This document shows positions 19,247 through 28,676 of a DNA stretch of 32,552 nucleotides, in pieces (the first letter of the stretch is position 1; every line of letters starts with the position of its first letter). A program made the position numbers and the translations under genes. Location of the stretch: positions 1-32,552 of the forward strand of contig MPUH01000834.1 of NCBI GenBank assembly GCA_001970955.1, in the 5' to 3' direction. Source of the stretch: Stentor coeruleus (lineage: Eukaryota; Ciliophora; Heterotrichea; Heterotrichida; Stentoridae). The notes under the pieces are model-generated. The model ran no database searches. It was given only the letters and a program-made list of their open reading frames with translations, and was not told the DNA's origin.

Positions 19247-19960
19247 TCAAAACACACTGCATTTGCATCCTTTTCTTGAATCAACATCATCTTCTTCTTT
19301 TTGCATAATAATATTAAGTGAATCTCCCAAGCATTTCAATCTGTTTGTTAAACTGAAATTTTCCATATCAGTCCTATGTATCATAGCTTCAGTTTGTCCT
19401 AGTCTATCTGAAGCTATTCTGATTTCTGCTTGTATCATATATATTTGATCATATATACTTTTCATAGCTTCATCTTCTTTATTTTCTAAGGTTTTTTCAT
19501 ATTCGATTTGAGATTTATTGGATTTATTTTCTTCCATAGCATCAACGAGGACTTTTTTAACATTTTCTAGTTCATTGACTAGGGCATTTTTCTTGTCTGA
19601 GATTATTATTGAATGAGAAAGGAACTCTTTTGAAGTATCTTTGAAAAGTTTGACTGTCTTTTTAATTGTCCGACGAAGTTCAGTGTTTTTTTCTCTGATT
19701 TCAGATATATCGCTTATGTAAGAGATGTCGTCACCGAGTATAGAAGAATCATTGCTAAAAAAACTCCCAGACATGAAAGTGTCATCGAAATCTTTGGGTG
19801 GGGGTACACCATGACTTTTGTTTTGCTCGGATATTGCGCTGAGGCTTTGAACTAACCCTGCGACGATTTCGTCTGAGAGCCTTACAGCCTCACATTTTTC
19901 ATGCCCCCTATGAACTGCATTTTCTGATGTTTCACCGTGTTCTCTTTCATGGACATTCAT
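19247..19960 (-). CDS. Coiled-coil protein with possible CaaX prenylation tail
   Basis: A 237-residue protein from ATG to TGA, single exon. Residues about 85-225 are helical with heptad-like spacing (IREKNTELRRTIKKTVKLF, EYEKTLENKEDEAMKSIYD). The N-terminal 80 residues are Ser/Asp-rich, probably disordered. The last residues are KGCKCSVF: Cys-Ser-Val-Phe fits a CaaX box, and the additional upstream Cys residues could be palmitoylated, as in many membrane-anchored small GTPases. The protein is not a GTPase. Membrane tethering of a coiled coil is the natural reading but is inference. It converges on the cyclic-nucleotide-binding gene with 36 bases between stop codons. Confidence 0.78.
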   Translation of the reverse strand: MNVHEREHGETSENAVHRGHEKCEAVRLSDEIVAGLVQSLSAISEQNKSHGVPPPKDFDDTFMSGSFFSNDSSILGDDISYISDISEIREKNTELRRTIKKTVKLFKDTSKEFLSHSIIISDKKNALVNELENVKKVLVDAMEENKSNKSQIEYEKTLENKEDEAMKSIYDQIYMIQAEIRIASDRLGQTEAMIHRTDMENFSLTNRLKCLGDSLNIIMQKEEDDVDSRKGCKCSVF

Positions 19961-20365
19961 TACTATTTAAATTATATAAATTTCGTATAATTAAGGTAAT
20001 CATCAATCAGTAAAAAAAACTTCCTTTAAATGCTTTGCTTAGATAAATTTATTAGCTTGTTTCGATTTGCAATAATATAAAATCTGTTTTAGTTTTTGTA
20101 ATTTTATAATTTAGTTGAAAATCGGAAATTGTTCGGAAGATTATAAAGGCAAATTCCAAGCTCATAACATGAAAAAGTATAAAATTGTATATAAAAATAT
20201 TATCCTAACAAAATTGCCTAATTTTCTCATATAAAACAAGATAAACATTATAAAAATATCACAATTTATACCTATAGCATTCCTCATAAACTCCTCTAAT
20301 CATTCCTATATTGGAAATCTAAATCACAAAGCTCATAATTTCTAACAAAAAGTAGCCTAAATTAA
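19961..20365. other. Intergenic region between two minus-strand genes
   Basis: AT-rich, no ORF or RNA gene seen. The left part (promoter side of the coiled-coil gene) has G and C about equal or G in excess. From about 20160 to 20365 the plus strand is C-rich and G-poor (3' flank of the kinase gene). Confidence 0.45.
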
Positions 20366-22267
20366 TTATTTACCAATAAAAGTCCACCCTGGGAGTAAAC
20401 TATTTAACTCATTCTGAGAGTCTGCAATCATATCCTCAGGCAAATACTGACTCACAGATGATGGCATTAGTGGCACTGGTGGTCTCAATCCTCTATTATA
20501 AACCAAATTCCAGTCAATGCCATAAAAAAACTCATGCTGTTTAATCTGACTCGCTCCACCAACACTTCCCAGTCTCTTATTCGGATCTTTCTGCAGTAAA
20601 TCTCTAAGCAGATTTTTACATTCTATAGTAAGTGAAGTCGGTACACGAAGCTTAGCTTTTTTAATATTCAAAAACATTTCGCTTCTGTTTTGTGAATAAA
20701 AAGGAGGACTTCCAATAAGCATTTCATATAAAAGCACACCCAATAAATACCAATCAACAGCTTTACCATGACCAGCACGTTTAAGTATCTCAGGGGCTAA
20801 ATATGCAACACTTCCACAAAAACTCTTGGCTGAATCTTTTTCCATAACCCCTTCTTTAGATAACCCAAAATCTGTTAGTAGTGCATGACCTTCAGAATCA
20901 ATAACAACATTATCAGGTTTTAAATCCCTATATATTATATCTCGCTTATGTAATTCTTCAAGTGCTAAAAGTATTTCACATAAATAAATCCTTGACCTTT
21001 CTTCTGAAAACCTTTTTTCTCTATTTAAAACCCCTCCTAAACTCCCCCCAGGACAGTAATCTAAAAGCAAATATAACTTGTTATCAGTTTGAAATGAATA
21101 TCTTAAACATACAATAAAAGGGTGTTTTACAGCACTAGCAACATTTCTTTCAGTCATAGCATATCTTACAAGGTTTTGGCCCATGATTTTGTTTTTCATA
21201 AGGATTTTCATAGCCAAAAGCTGTTTTGTGTCCTTTTTTTCTACAAGAAATACCTCGCCAAAGCTCCCTTTACCAAGCATTTTTATAGGCCGGAAATGTC
21301 CTGGGGAGAGTTTTTGTATATTATCAAAGTCTTCTGAGTTATTTGGAGATTTACGGATTATATTGTTGATTTTCTGAATCATTCCCATGAAATCTATTTG
21401 TTTGTTTAAGGTAAATAATGGACTTGAGCTTCCAGATGGTTCTTTTTTAAAAATTTCTTGGACACTTTCTCGAGTGTTGATTTCCATTGCGGTTTTTCCT
21501 TCAAAGTTTTTTATAGTTAGGTCAGGACCTTTGCTTAGAAGCCATTCAAGAAGATCTTTTGAGCCTAATTGAGCTGAATAATGGACTGGAGTATTTTCTA
21601 AGTCATCAAGAGCATTTATATTAGCCCCTGAACGAACTAAAAGCTGTGCTAAAGGAATTTGATTGTTTATACAAGCAAGATGAAGTGGAGTTTTTTTGTG
21701 GATATTTATAGGATTCTTATCAATATTATCCCCATAGTCTAAAAGAATCTCACATACTTTTAAATGTCCATGCATAGCTGCTAAATGTAAAGGCGTATTA
21801 CCTTCAGCATCCTTAGCATTTGTTTGAGCAACTAGTTCTCCATATTCTCTTCGATCTAATAATTGTCTACAAAGACTTGCATTATTACTCCCAGCAGCTT
21901 CAATCAAAGCTGAATCCATCTTAGAAGTTTGCTCTTTATAAGTTTCTAAAGCTTCAGCGTATTGTTCAGTTGATAACAAGTCTGAGAATTTTCTGATAAA
22001 ATTTTTCTTAGACTTTTGAACTGCGGTATTATGTCTGAACCCTGGATTAAAGTTGTTACTTGGTAAATTTTGTGCTAGGGTTCCTTCACTAATTGAACCA
22101 TATGAGGTTAAGAATAAGTCAACTTCATCTTCAACTTTGTTTAAAATTTCTCCTGATGATGAGGTTTGTGTGACATCTGATGGGGTTTTTTCATGATTTT
22201 GATGATTTTCTAATGTGAGAAACCCATCGAGAAGTTTCTTTAGGTTTTTAACCATAGTGCTTTCCAT
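20366..22267 (-). CDS. Ankyrin-repeat AGC-family protein kinase
   Basis: A 633-residue Ser/Thr kinase. Residues about 120-275 hold ankyrin repeats (GNTPLHLAAMHGHLKVCEIL, KTPLHLACINNQIPLAQLL, NTPVHYSAQLGSKDLLEWLL). The kinase domain (about 322-585) has the glycine loop GKGSFGEV near 328, AMKIL with the ATP-anchoring Lys, the catalytic loop YRDLKPDN near 445, DFG near 466, activation segment KSFCGSVAYLAPE and DWYLLGVLLYEM. SFCG corresponds to the PDK1-site TFCG of AGC kinases, here Ser instead of Thr. The C-terminal end LLPGWTFIGK resembles a hydrophobic motif that ends without the usual phosphorylated Ser/Thr. All catalytic residues are present, so it should be active. Ankyrin repeats probably recruit substrate or anchor the kinase. 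Single exon. Confidence 0.95.
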   Translation of the reverse strand: MESTMVKNLKKLLDGFLTLENHQNHEKTPSDVTQTSSSGEILNKVEDEVDLFLTSYGSISEGTLAQNLPSNNFNPGFRHNTAVQKSKKNFIRKFSDLLSTEQYAEALETYKEQTSKMDSALIEAAGSNNASLCRQLLDRREYGELVAQTNAKDAEGNTPLHLAAMHGHLKVCEILLDYGDNIDKNPINIHKKTPLHLACINNQIPLAQLLVRSGANINALDDLENTPVHYSAQLGSKDLLEWLLSKGPDLTIKNFEGKTAMEINTRESVQEIFKKEPSGSSSPLFTLNKQIDFMGMIQKINNIIRKSPNNSEDFDNIQKLSPGHFRPIKMLGKGSFGEVFLVEKKDTKQLLAMKILMKNKIMGQNLVRYAMTERNVASAVKHPFIVCLRYSFQTDNKLYLLLDYCPGGSLGGVLNREKRFSEERSRIYLCEILLALEELHKRDIIYRDLKPDNVVIDSEGHALLTDFGLSKEGVMEKDSAKSFCGSVAYLAPEILKRAGHGKAVDWYLLGVLLYEMLIGSPPFYSQNRSEMFLNIKKAKLRVPTSLTIECKNLLRDLLQKDPNKRLGSVGGASQIKQHEFFYGIDWNLVYNRGLRPPVPLMPSSVSQYLPEDMIADSQNELNSLLPGWTFIGK

Positions 22268-22446
22268 TTATTATATGTTATGATGTTAGGTACTTATGGA
22301 AGGGAGGATTTTTTTGTCAGGGAGGATTGGAAAAATATATGGGAATGGAAATAATTGGAATAAGGATGAAGGGTTTTGGGAGATTTTTATAGAGGATTTT
22401 TTTCAATGCAGCTATTTCTAATGAAATACACGATTAATATCTATAA
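22268..22446. promoter_or_regulatory. Divergent promoter region, G-rich
   Basis: This 179-base segment separates the starts of the ankyrin kinase and the CTFxP-array gene. About the first 130 bases are strongly purine- and G-rich on the plus strand with almost no C (repeated GGAGGATT and GGAATGG-like words); the last 40 or so are mixed. No core motif is recognised. Confidence 0.4.
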
Positions 22447-24219
22447 ATGTATTCAGAGCTTTCTTCATCAACAGTTCTTAAGAGGATTTCGTCAACGAGA
22501 CAGCTTCTTGAGCAGACCCTCAAATCCAAGCATAGAAACTTAAACTACACTACTGAGTCGTTTAAAGAGCCATTAGAAACCACTCACAATCAACTAAAAA
22601 AACCTAACTTCGAGCATTTCAACCAAATCTTCAAAAACTACACAATAACTCCAATATCCCAAAAAAATGAATGCAAAATCTCTACAACTCAAAGGACTTC
22701 AAGCAATACTCCAGTCTACCAAAAATCCAAAAGCCAGCTAATCCGAGAATATCAAGAAAAATTTACTCAAGAATGCACTTTTAAACCAAATATCAGTAGA
22801 ATCCCAAATACAAAAAATCTTGACTATACTGAGAGAAAATTTAATAGCGAAGAATGGTTTAAAAACCTGACAAAGCCAAAAAGCGAAGTAGCTGAGCAAA
22901 GAGAAAAAATGAAATGGGCTAAAGAACAAGAAAGCAATCGAGACTGTAGTTTCCAGCCGAAAATCACAAATTTTCGTAGTTTAAACACAAGCAGCCTCAC
23001 AGTTGAAGAAAGATTATACAACAATGGAGAAAATAAACAACAACTAAGAGAACGGCTTAAAAGGGAAAAAGAAGAAAAAGTAGCAAACTCCTACCCTTAT
23101 TCCCCACAAATTTCTAAATCTTCAGGAATATTAATGGACTATAGAAAAACCCAAGCCCCATTATATAAAAGATTAGATGAATTACAACAAGAAAAAAAAG
23201 CTTTAAGACAATTAGAAAAAGAAAAAATAGAAAAACATGAAAACCTAACATTCCATCCTTGTATAAATGAAAACTCTAAACATCTTGCGGATAGTAAAAG
23301 TCAAAATGATCTTATAAATCGTTTATCTAATACATCAAAATCTAAAGATAATTTACAAGAAGTATCACTTGGATTATCTTCAACAGCATCCAAGCATTTC
23401 AATACAAAAGAGTTTTTAAATCGGCAGGAAAATTACTGTAAAAAAAGTAAAAATCATAAGGTATTATATAAATAGGAAAAAATATTAAATGAAAACAGCC
23501 AAGAATTGTCTTTTAAGCCAAGTATAAATTTTAACTCGAATTTTATAGCGAATTACAAATATAAATACGCTCAAGAGACTATGGATGAAAAAATTAATAG
23601 AATCAGTTTACAGGATGCTTTGAAGAAAAAAAATACTAAAGACCAGATTAATAATGATTATTATGAAAAATACGCTTTTAAACCTAAAATCAATAATATT
23701 AGCAAACAATTAGCACAGCCGACTAATATGTTGGATTATCAAGAAGAACTTAAAAATAAACATAAAATCCAAGCACAGGCTTCGGTAGCAGAATTACAGA
23801 GAATCTGTAGCTTTAGTCCTCATATCAATTCTTTAAATAAAAAATCTGTTATAAACACTAGAAAAATAGTGCAAAATTCATATGAAAAACAGGATTTCGA
23901 CAAAGATGGGGAATCAAGATATAAACAAGGAAAAAATGTACTGAAAAATATAGAAAAATCACTGGAAAATAAAAAAAAAGTGTTGTTTGATTTAAAGCAG
24001 GAAAAAGATTTTATAGTTTTTAGCAACTGCACTTTTCAGCCGAAAAAAATAGAACGTTTGAAATCTGAGAATAATATCCAAGTCAAAGGGGTTAATAGAT
24101 TTTATGAGCTAAGAAACCTAGCCAAACAGCAGAAAATAGAAAAAGAACTAAACGAGCGTAATAAACTATACCATGGGATGACCAGAGATTTAATATATTC
24201 CCCAAGAGAACTATGTTAA
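22447..24219 (+). CDS. CTFxP-array protein, two exons, possibly cytoskeletal
   Basis: Exons 22447-23460 and 23476-24219 join across a 15-base intron into 585 residues, Lys/Glu/Gln/Asn-rich and helical. Eight related motifs are spaced 44-82 residues apart: ECTFKPNI (about 109), DCSFQPKI (166), SYPYSPQI (215), LTFHPCIN (267), LSFKPSIN (349), YAFKPKIN (404), ICSFSPHI (448) and NCTFQPKK (522). The pattern is roughly aromatic-x-Pro-x-Ile, often preceded by Cys-Thr/Ser, with charged helices between. The gene at 1699-3969 has the same kind of array. No enzyme domain is present. A repeating filament- or microtubule-associated protein is a reasonable inference; it is not demonstrated by the sequence. 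Confidence 0.82.
23461..23475 (+). other. 15-base intron
   Basis: GTATTATATAAATAG, phase 0, between AAG and GAA codons. Retention ends the protein at its terminal TAG; removal continues the same charged helical pattern and adds four more CTFxP motifs. Confidence 0.88.
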
Positions 24220-24261
24220 AAAATATAATTTCTCACACTAAATATCCTAAACCATTCTAAA

Positions 24262-26382
24262 TTATCTCATTCTAACTAAAAGTCTCCATCCATCCCTCTG
24301 TTGGAATTCATCTCTCTTAATCATATTAACCAAAGCCATTTGTACTGATCTACTATCACTAAACATAGTTGTTAACTCAGACTCCAGCCTTGATTTCTGT
24401 ATTTTTGTCCCTATAGCAACTTTCCTCCTAGCTGCTTCTTCAATTTTCATAACCAAATCAACCATTTCCTTAGGTATTGTTACCCCAGAAGCACTAAGCC
24501 CAGCACTAGATGCATTCATAGTAGAAACTTCAAAAAGCCTATGTGCTTCTTCAACATGAGCAGGGGTGACAATAGTACTTAAAGTCATTTTTGCTAAACT
24601 TTCTGAAATCCTAATAATAGCTTCTAATTGTCTTACTGTTATAGGAAAAGCTCCATTTGCTTGTTTTTTCCTATCAGCCACATAATAATTCTGTAACAGT
24701 TTCATTGAATCATCTTGGAGTTTTGGTGCACATTTACTCCTTGCATAAGCAATATATTTCCTCAAACCATTAATATCAATTTCCCCTTGGTCTTCTAAAG
24801 CAATAGTATTTCCCATATGTAAACTTACAACATGTGAAGCCATAGCCCTATCACTTTGTTCATTTCTTATATCTCTAACAAGGAAAATACAGTCAAACCT
24901 AGATAAAATCGTTGTTTGTAAATCGATTTGTTCATGAGCCATTTTTAAATCATCATATGATCCATGTATCGGATTTGCTGCTGCTAATACTGAAGTTCTA
25001 GAATTTAATATTGTTGTTATCCCTGCTTTAGCTACACTAATTGTCTGTTGTTCCATAGCTTCATGTATAGCAACTCTATCATCTGGTTTCATTTTATCAA
25101 ACTCATCAATACATACAACTCCACCATCAGCTAAAACCATAGCCCCACCTTCTAATTGAAACTCTCTTGATGTTGAATCTCTAACAACAGAAGCAGTTAA
25201 ACCAGCTGCAGAAGATCCTTTTCCTGATGTATAAACAGCTATAGGAGCTACTCTAGCTACAAACTTTAAAAATTGACTTTTAGCTGTTGATGGATCTCCT
25301 ATAAGTAAAACATTTATATCCCCACGAAGTCTAGTCCCATCTTGTAAACATTTTCTAGTCCCACCAAACAATAAACTTGCAATAGCTTTTTTAATATCAT
25401 CATTGCCAAAAACACTAGGAGCTATACTTTTCATGATTTTTGTATGAAGGTCAGGATCTCTGCTCATTGCATGGAAAGTTTCTTCATCATCAATTGTATA
25501 GAAATGTTTATATCGTCCTTGTTCTGTATGATCAACAACAACACCAATACCACGAAGATAAGAGTTCCTAAGGGCGACATTGGTTTTTTTACCATAAACC
25601 GCGAAAATGCTAACTAAGGTTATCCTAGAACCCGGGGTAACGCGGTCGACTAGATATTTATCTAGAATAGCTGTAACAGTTCTTGGCATTTCTCCAGTTG
25701 GGACATCTTCTGGACGTTCTTGTAGCTTAAGTGTCTGTTGGTCAATATACACGCATTCATCTGGAATTACTACATAAGGATCTAAAGGACATTTTTCTCT
25801 TCTACCTACTTGTTGGAAGCCTTGGCATACTCTTGGCATATCAACACCTGAAAAACCAGGATCAACAGTTTGCGAAAATTTACTTCCACAAGTCCTACAT
25901 CTTGCTACAACAAGGACAACTTTTGTTTGTGGCTTAGAAACAGCAACAACAATACCTGGGACAACTATTAGCTGGCCTACAAGATCTGAAGTCAAATCTC
26001 TAAGGGATATTGGCCTTTGTTGAGATGTTAAAGATACTTGGAACTGAAATTTTTGTTGGGTTAAAAGCTCACAAACTTCTGAAGCACCTTTATCAAGTTC
26101 TTCTAAAGCTTCAGTTGTATTTGATAAGATTAGTTGAAAGAGGTTTTCATCAAATGCAGAAATATCTTCGATATCTACTTCGATTATAGGCTCATTTTTT
26201 GCCGCTTGTTTAATTAATTGCTCTCGATAATTGTAAGTATTCCCACGAGTCCAGTCACGGAGGAAAAGAATGAACTTATCCCGGCCGGTTTTGAGGATTT
26301 GACGACGTACTTCTAGGTCGTCGTTAGCTAGGTTTTGGTCTGATGTATTGACGTACTGCCCATCAAAGGCGGATAAAGCCAT
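24262..26382 (-). CDS. MCM5: DNA replication licensing factor MCM5
   Basis: A 706-residue subunit of the hexameric MCM2-7 helicase, which is loaded at origins and unwinds DNA in S phase in the nucleus. The N-terminal zinc-binding module has CRTC near residue 161 and a second Cys pair ending in KCPLDPYVVIPD, followed by QTLKLQERPEDVPTGEMPR, both characteristic of MCM5. The AAA+ core has Walker A GDPSTAKS near 360, Walker B VCIDEFDKM near 422, sensor 1 LAAANPIHGSYDD and the arginine finger SRFD near 492. YIAYARSKCAPKL and the C-terminal helical part follow. Length fits eukaryotic MCM5. Single exon. It converges with the CTFxP-array gene at 42 bases between stops. Confidence 0.96.
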   Translation of the reverse strand: MALSAFDGQYVNTSDQNLANDDLEVRRQILKTGRDKFILFLRDWTRGNTYNYREQLIKQAAKNEPIIEVDIEDISAFDENLFQLILSNTTEALEELDKGASEVCELLTQQKFQFQVSLTSQQRPISLRDLTSDLVGQLIVVPGIVVAVSKPQTKVVLVVARCRTCGSKFSQTVDPGFSGVDMPRVCQGFQQVGRREKCPLDPYVVIPDECVYIDQQTLKLQERPEDVPTGEMPRTVTAILDKYLVDRVTPGSRITLVSIFAVYGKKTNVALRNSYLRGIGVVVDHTEQGRYKHFYTIDDEETFHAMSRDPDLHTKIMKSIAPSVFGNDDIKKAIASLLFGGTRKCLQDGTRLRGDINVLLIGDPSTAKSQFLKFVARVAPIAVYTSGKGSSAAGLTASVVRDSTSREFQLEGGAMVLADGGVVCIDEFDKMKPDDRVAIHEAMEQQTISVAKAGITTILNSRTSVLAAANPIHGSYDDLKMAHEQIDLQTTILSRFDCIFLVRDIRNEQSDRAMASHVVSLHMGNTIALEDQGEIDINGLRKYIAYARSKCAPKLQDDSMKLLQNYYVADRKKQANGAFPITVRQLEAIIRISESLAKMTLSTIVTPAHVEEAHRLFEVSTMNASSAGLSASGVTIPKEMVDLVMKIEEAARRKVAIGTKIQKSRLESELTTMFSDSRSVQMALVNMIKRDEFQQRDGWRLLVRMR

Positions 26383-26713
26383 TTAATTGTTATGAGAGTT
26401 AGGATTTATTTTTTTTGATTTGGAATGATTGATTATTTTTATCATGAGTTTGTAGGTTTATGTATGATGTTTAAGGTTAAGGTGTAGATTATTGGATTAA
26501 TGTAAATTGTTATGTGGTTTAGGATTTTCCTTAAACCCAATGATCATTTCCATACAATAATATTTCTAATCCTCCTTTAATCGAATTTCAACTTTCGAAT
26601 TTCTTCCCTTGAAACTTTAAGCTCATAATCTTCATTTAAATAATCAATTTCTACACCCTCAAACTTATAATCCCTAACCTATATCCTATAATAAAAATCC
26701 TAAACATAATAAA
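26383..26713. promoter_or_regulatory. Divergent promoter region with the sharpest skew switch
   Basis: This segment separates the starts of MCM5 and the secreted-protein gene. From 26383 to about 26525 the plus strand has about one C but many G. From about 26530 to 26713 it has many C and only about five G. The switch is abrupt and near the middle. No ORF or RNA gene is present. Confidence 0.55.
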
Positions 26714-28133
26714 ATGAGGATATGTGTGTTTATTTCTTTAAGCTTACTATCCACTCTTATACTCTCTTGGCTCTTACTATCCACTCTTATACTCTCTTGG
26801 CTCATACCATTAATCGACAATTTTTCTTCAGTCTATCCTGACATCCTACTTATCGAAGGTATCAAGAATTCCAATGATCCTCCTCTTCTCTCAGCACTTT
26901 TGAAAACCTTACAACATTTTGAAGGAAAACCTAAAGAAGTAAAAACAAGTGAAAAACCCTTATATGACGAGTTAACATTTATCGTCCCAGTTCTAAGCCA
27001 AAACAACACTATAAACCTTTTGCTTATAAAAAACGAGCTTTCTATAGAAAATTTAGCTTCACCTATAATAACAAATTTACTAATGGTCGAAAGGTCTCTA
27101 GATGATTTTTTTGATCCCCCAGGTAAAGGATGGCAAGATCTATGGAAAAGTGCAATATTTGGCAATGTATACTTTATTTCTTCAACTAATGGAATCTATG
27201 ATTTAATACTTGTATATCAAGTAAACCTACCTCAAGGTACTAGTCAATATTTTAGATACTATCCAGAGAGATCTAAACCTGAATATTATGATTATAAACT
27301 TCCAGCATCAAATCAAATATTATGTTTAAGTATATATAATGATATAATTGTTTATAGTGTTGATCAAGGATTTTATCTATATCATACATTAAAGAAAGTT
27401 ATTGATGATAATATGAATATAACTTGGGAGGAAATCAGTCATGGAGAAGTCCATAATCGTAAAAACTTTGGGTTAAGCGAGTCTACTGGTGTGAAAATTA
27501 TAAACTCAAATGGGTCAATTTATTTACTTAGAAGTATAGTCAAAGCTAATGAATGGTTAACTTCATCTCAACTTGAACTCAATGTGCTTAAATTCCAATA
27601 CCCTGATTGGGTTAATATGGGTGTTTTATATAATCTTACATTAAATGATTACTCAATTGACCCAAGAAACACAGAAGATTTAAAAGCTATTCCTAGAATT
27701 AGAATTTCAAAAGGAAACTCGATATATATTGGACATTATGGAATGGCACTTATGTATATATATGAATTGTAAGAAATATTTTAGCCCAAATTATTTTCAA
27801 GCTTATCATTTAGCTGCAGGATATATGATGCATTTTAATAAAATTGATGTTTCAGAAAATGGAGAATTTGCGATTTTTGTGAGGATTATATAGAGTATAC
27901 CTGGGTATCTTGAAAAAGAGAAATTGAAATATGTTAGGGTGCAACAAGTTAATGAGTCAGCTTTTGAGAATAATTTTGAAATTGCTTTAGACCATTTGCC
28001 TAGTGTGTTACTTGAGAAGACGATTAGGGATTTTAAGATTATTCAGAGGAATAATGATTATTATGTTTTGATTTTTTATAGCAATGGAGCTGTTGTTCTT
28101 ATTGATTTCAAACAAGCAATTTTAGACAAATAA
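26714..28133 (+). CDS. Secreted or membrane-anchored beta-rich protein, three exons
   Basis: Exons 26714-27768, 27785-27878 and 27894-28133 join into 462 residues. Each upstream exon otherwise ends at a stop within the intron. The N-terminus is one long hydrophobic stretch (about 3-32) in which the unit LLSTLILSWL occurs twice, serving as signal peptide or anchor. The remainder has many short beta-type strands with Tyr, Ile and Asn (VYFISSTNGIYDLILVYQV, NDIIVYSVDQGFYLYHTL) that could be blades of a propeller. No motif fixes the family, and I do not recognise it. It lies directly upstream of, and in the same direction as, a kelch membrane protein, but similarity between them is not obvious. 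Confidence 0.72.
26743..26802 (+). repeat. Two perfect 30-base tandem units in the signal sequence
   Basis: Bases 26743-26772 are repeated exactly at 26773-26802. The unit is a multiple of three and duplicates ten hydrophobic residues in the N-terminal signal or anchor, so the frame is kept. Confidence 0.95.
27769..27784 (+). other. 16-base intron
   Basis: GTAAGAAATATTTTAG, inside a codon (TT|C). It shifts the frame by one if retained, and the next exon is open only in the shifted frame, so the length of 16 is required. Confidence 0.82.
27879..27893 (+). other. 15-base intron
   Basis: GTGAGGATTATATAG, phase 0, between TTT and AGT codons. Its terminal TAG would stop translation if retained. 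Confidence 0.82.
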
Positions 28134-28676
28134 ATGTACGAAGTTTTAAGTATGATAAATTTAGTAAGGGTTTTTAAAAAAGTGGAATTAATATCGATCT
28201 TAATTTTTAGTTTTTAAAAGGAAATAGATATTTAGGTTATTGAAATTTTATATCTGTATATAAGTAATCTGATTATAAAGAAGATAAAATTTATTGTATA
28301 AGGATTAAGTATAGTAAAAATTAAAGAAAATATAATATTAAAGATTAGCATGTCTAAGCTTATTATAGTATAAAAATTTCTTATATGATATTGTATACAT
28401 TTTGAAACATAAATAAATTATATTTCTATCACTTTAATAATATAATTGTACTTACAATCATTTAAAAAATGAACACCTTATCATAATATCAAAACCTAAT
28501 TCATCATAAACTATATTATTTATTTTCTAAATCATACAAACAAATTTTGATTTTCCCATAAATTTCTCTAATCAAACAATTAAATTTACTCTAAAAAAAA
28601 CTTTACATATAAATTCTAGTCATCAATAAAATACCATTATTCCAGTTTAATTTTCTATTAGATTCTCATATTTATT
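28134..28676. other. Intergenic region between two plus-strand genes
   Basis: No gene is seen. About 28134-28350 is C-poor and G-containing (3' flank of the left gene); about 28430-28676 is G-poor and C-containing (promoter side of the kelch gene). Confidence 0.5.
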
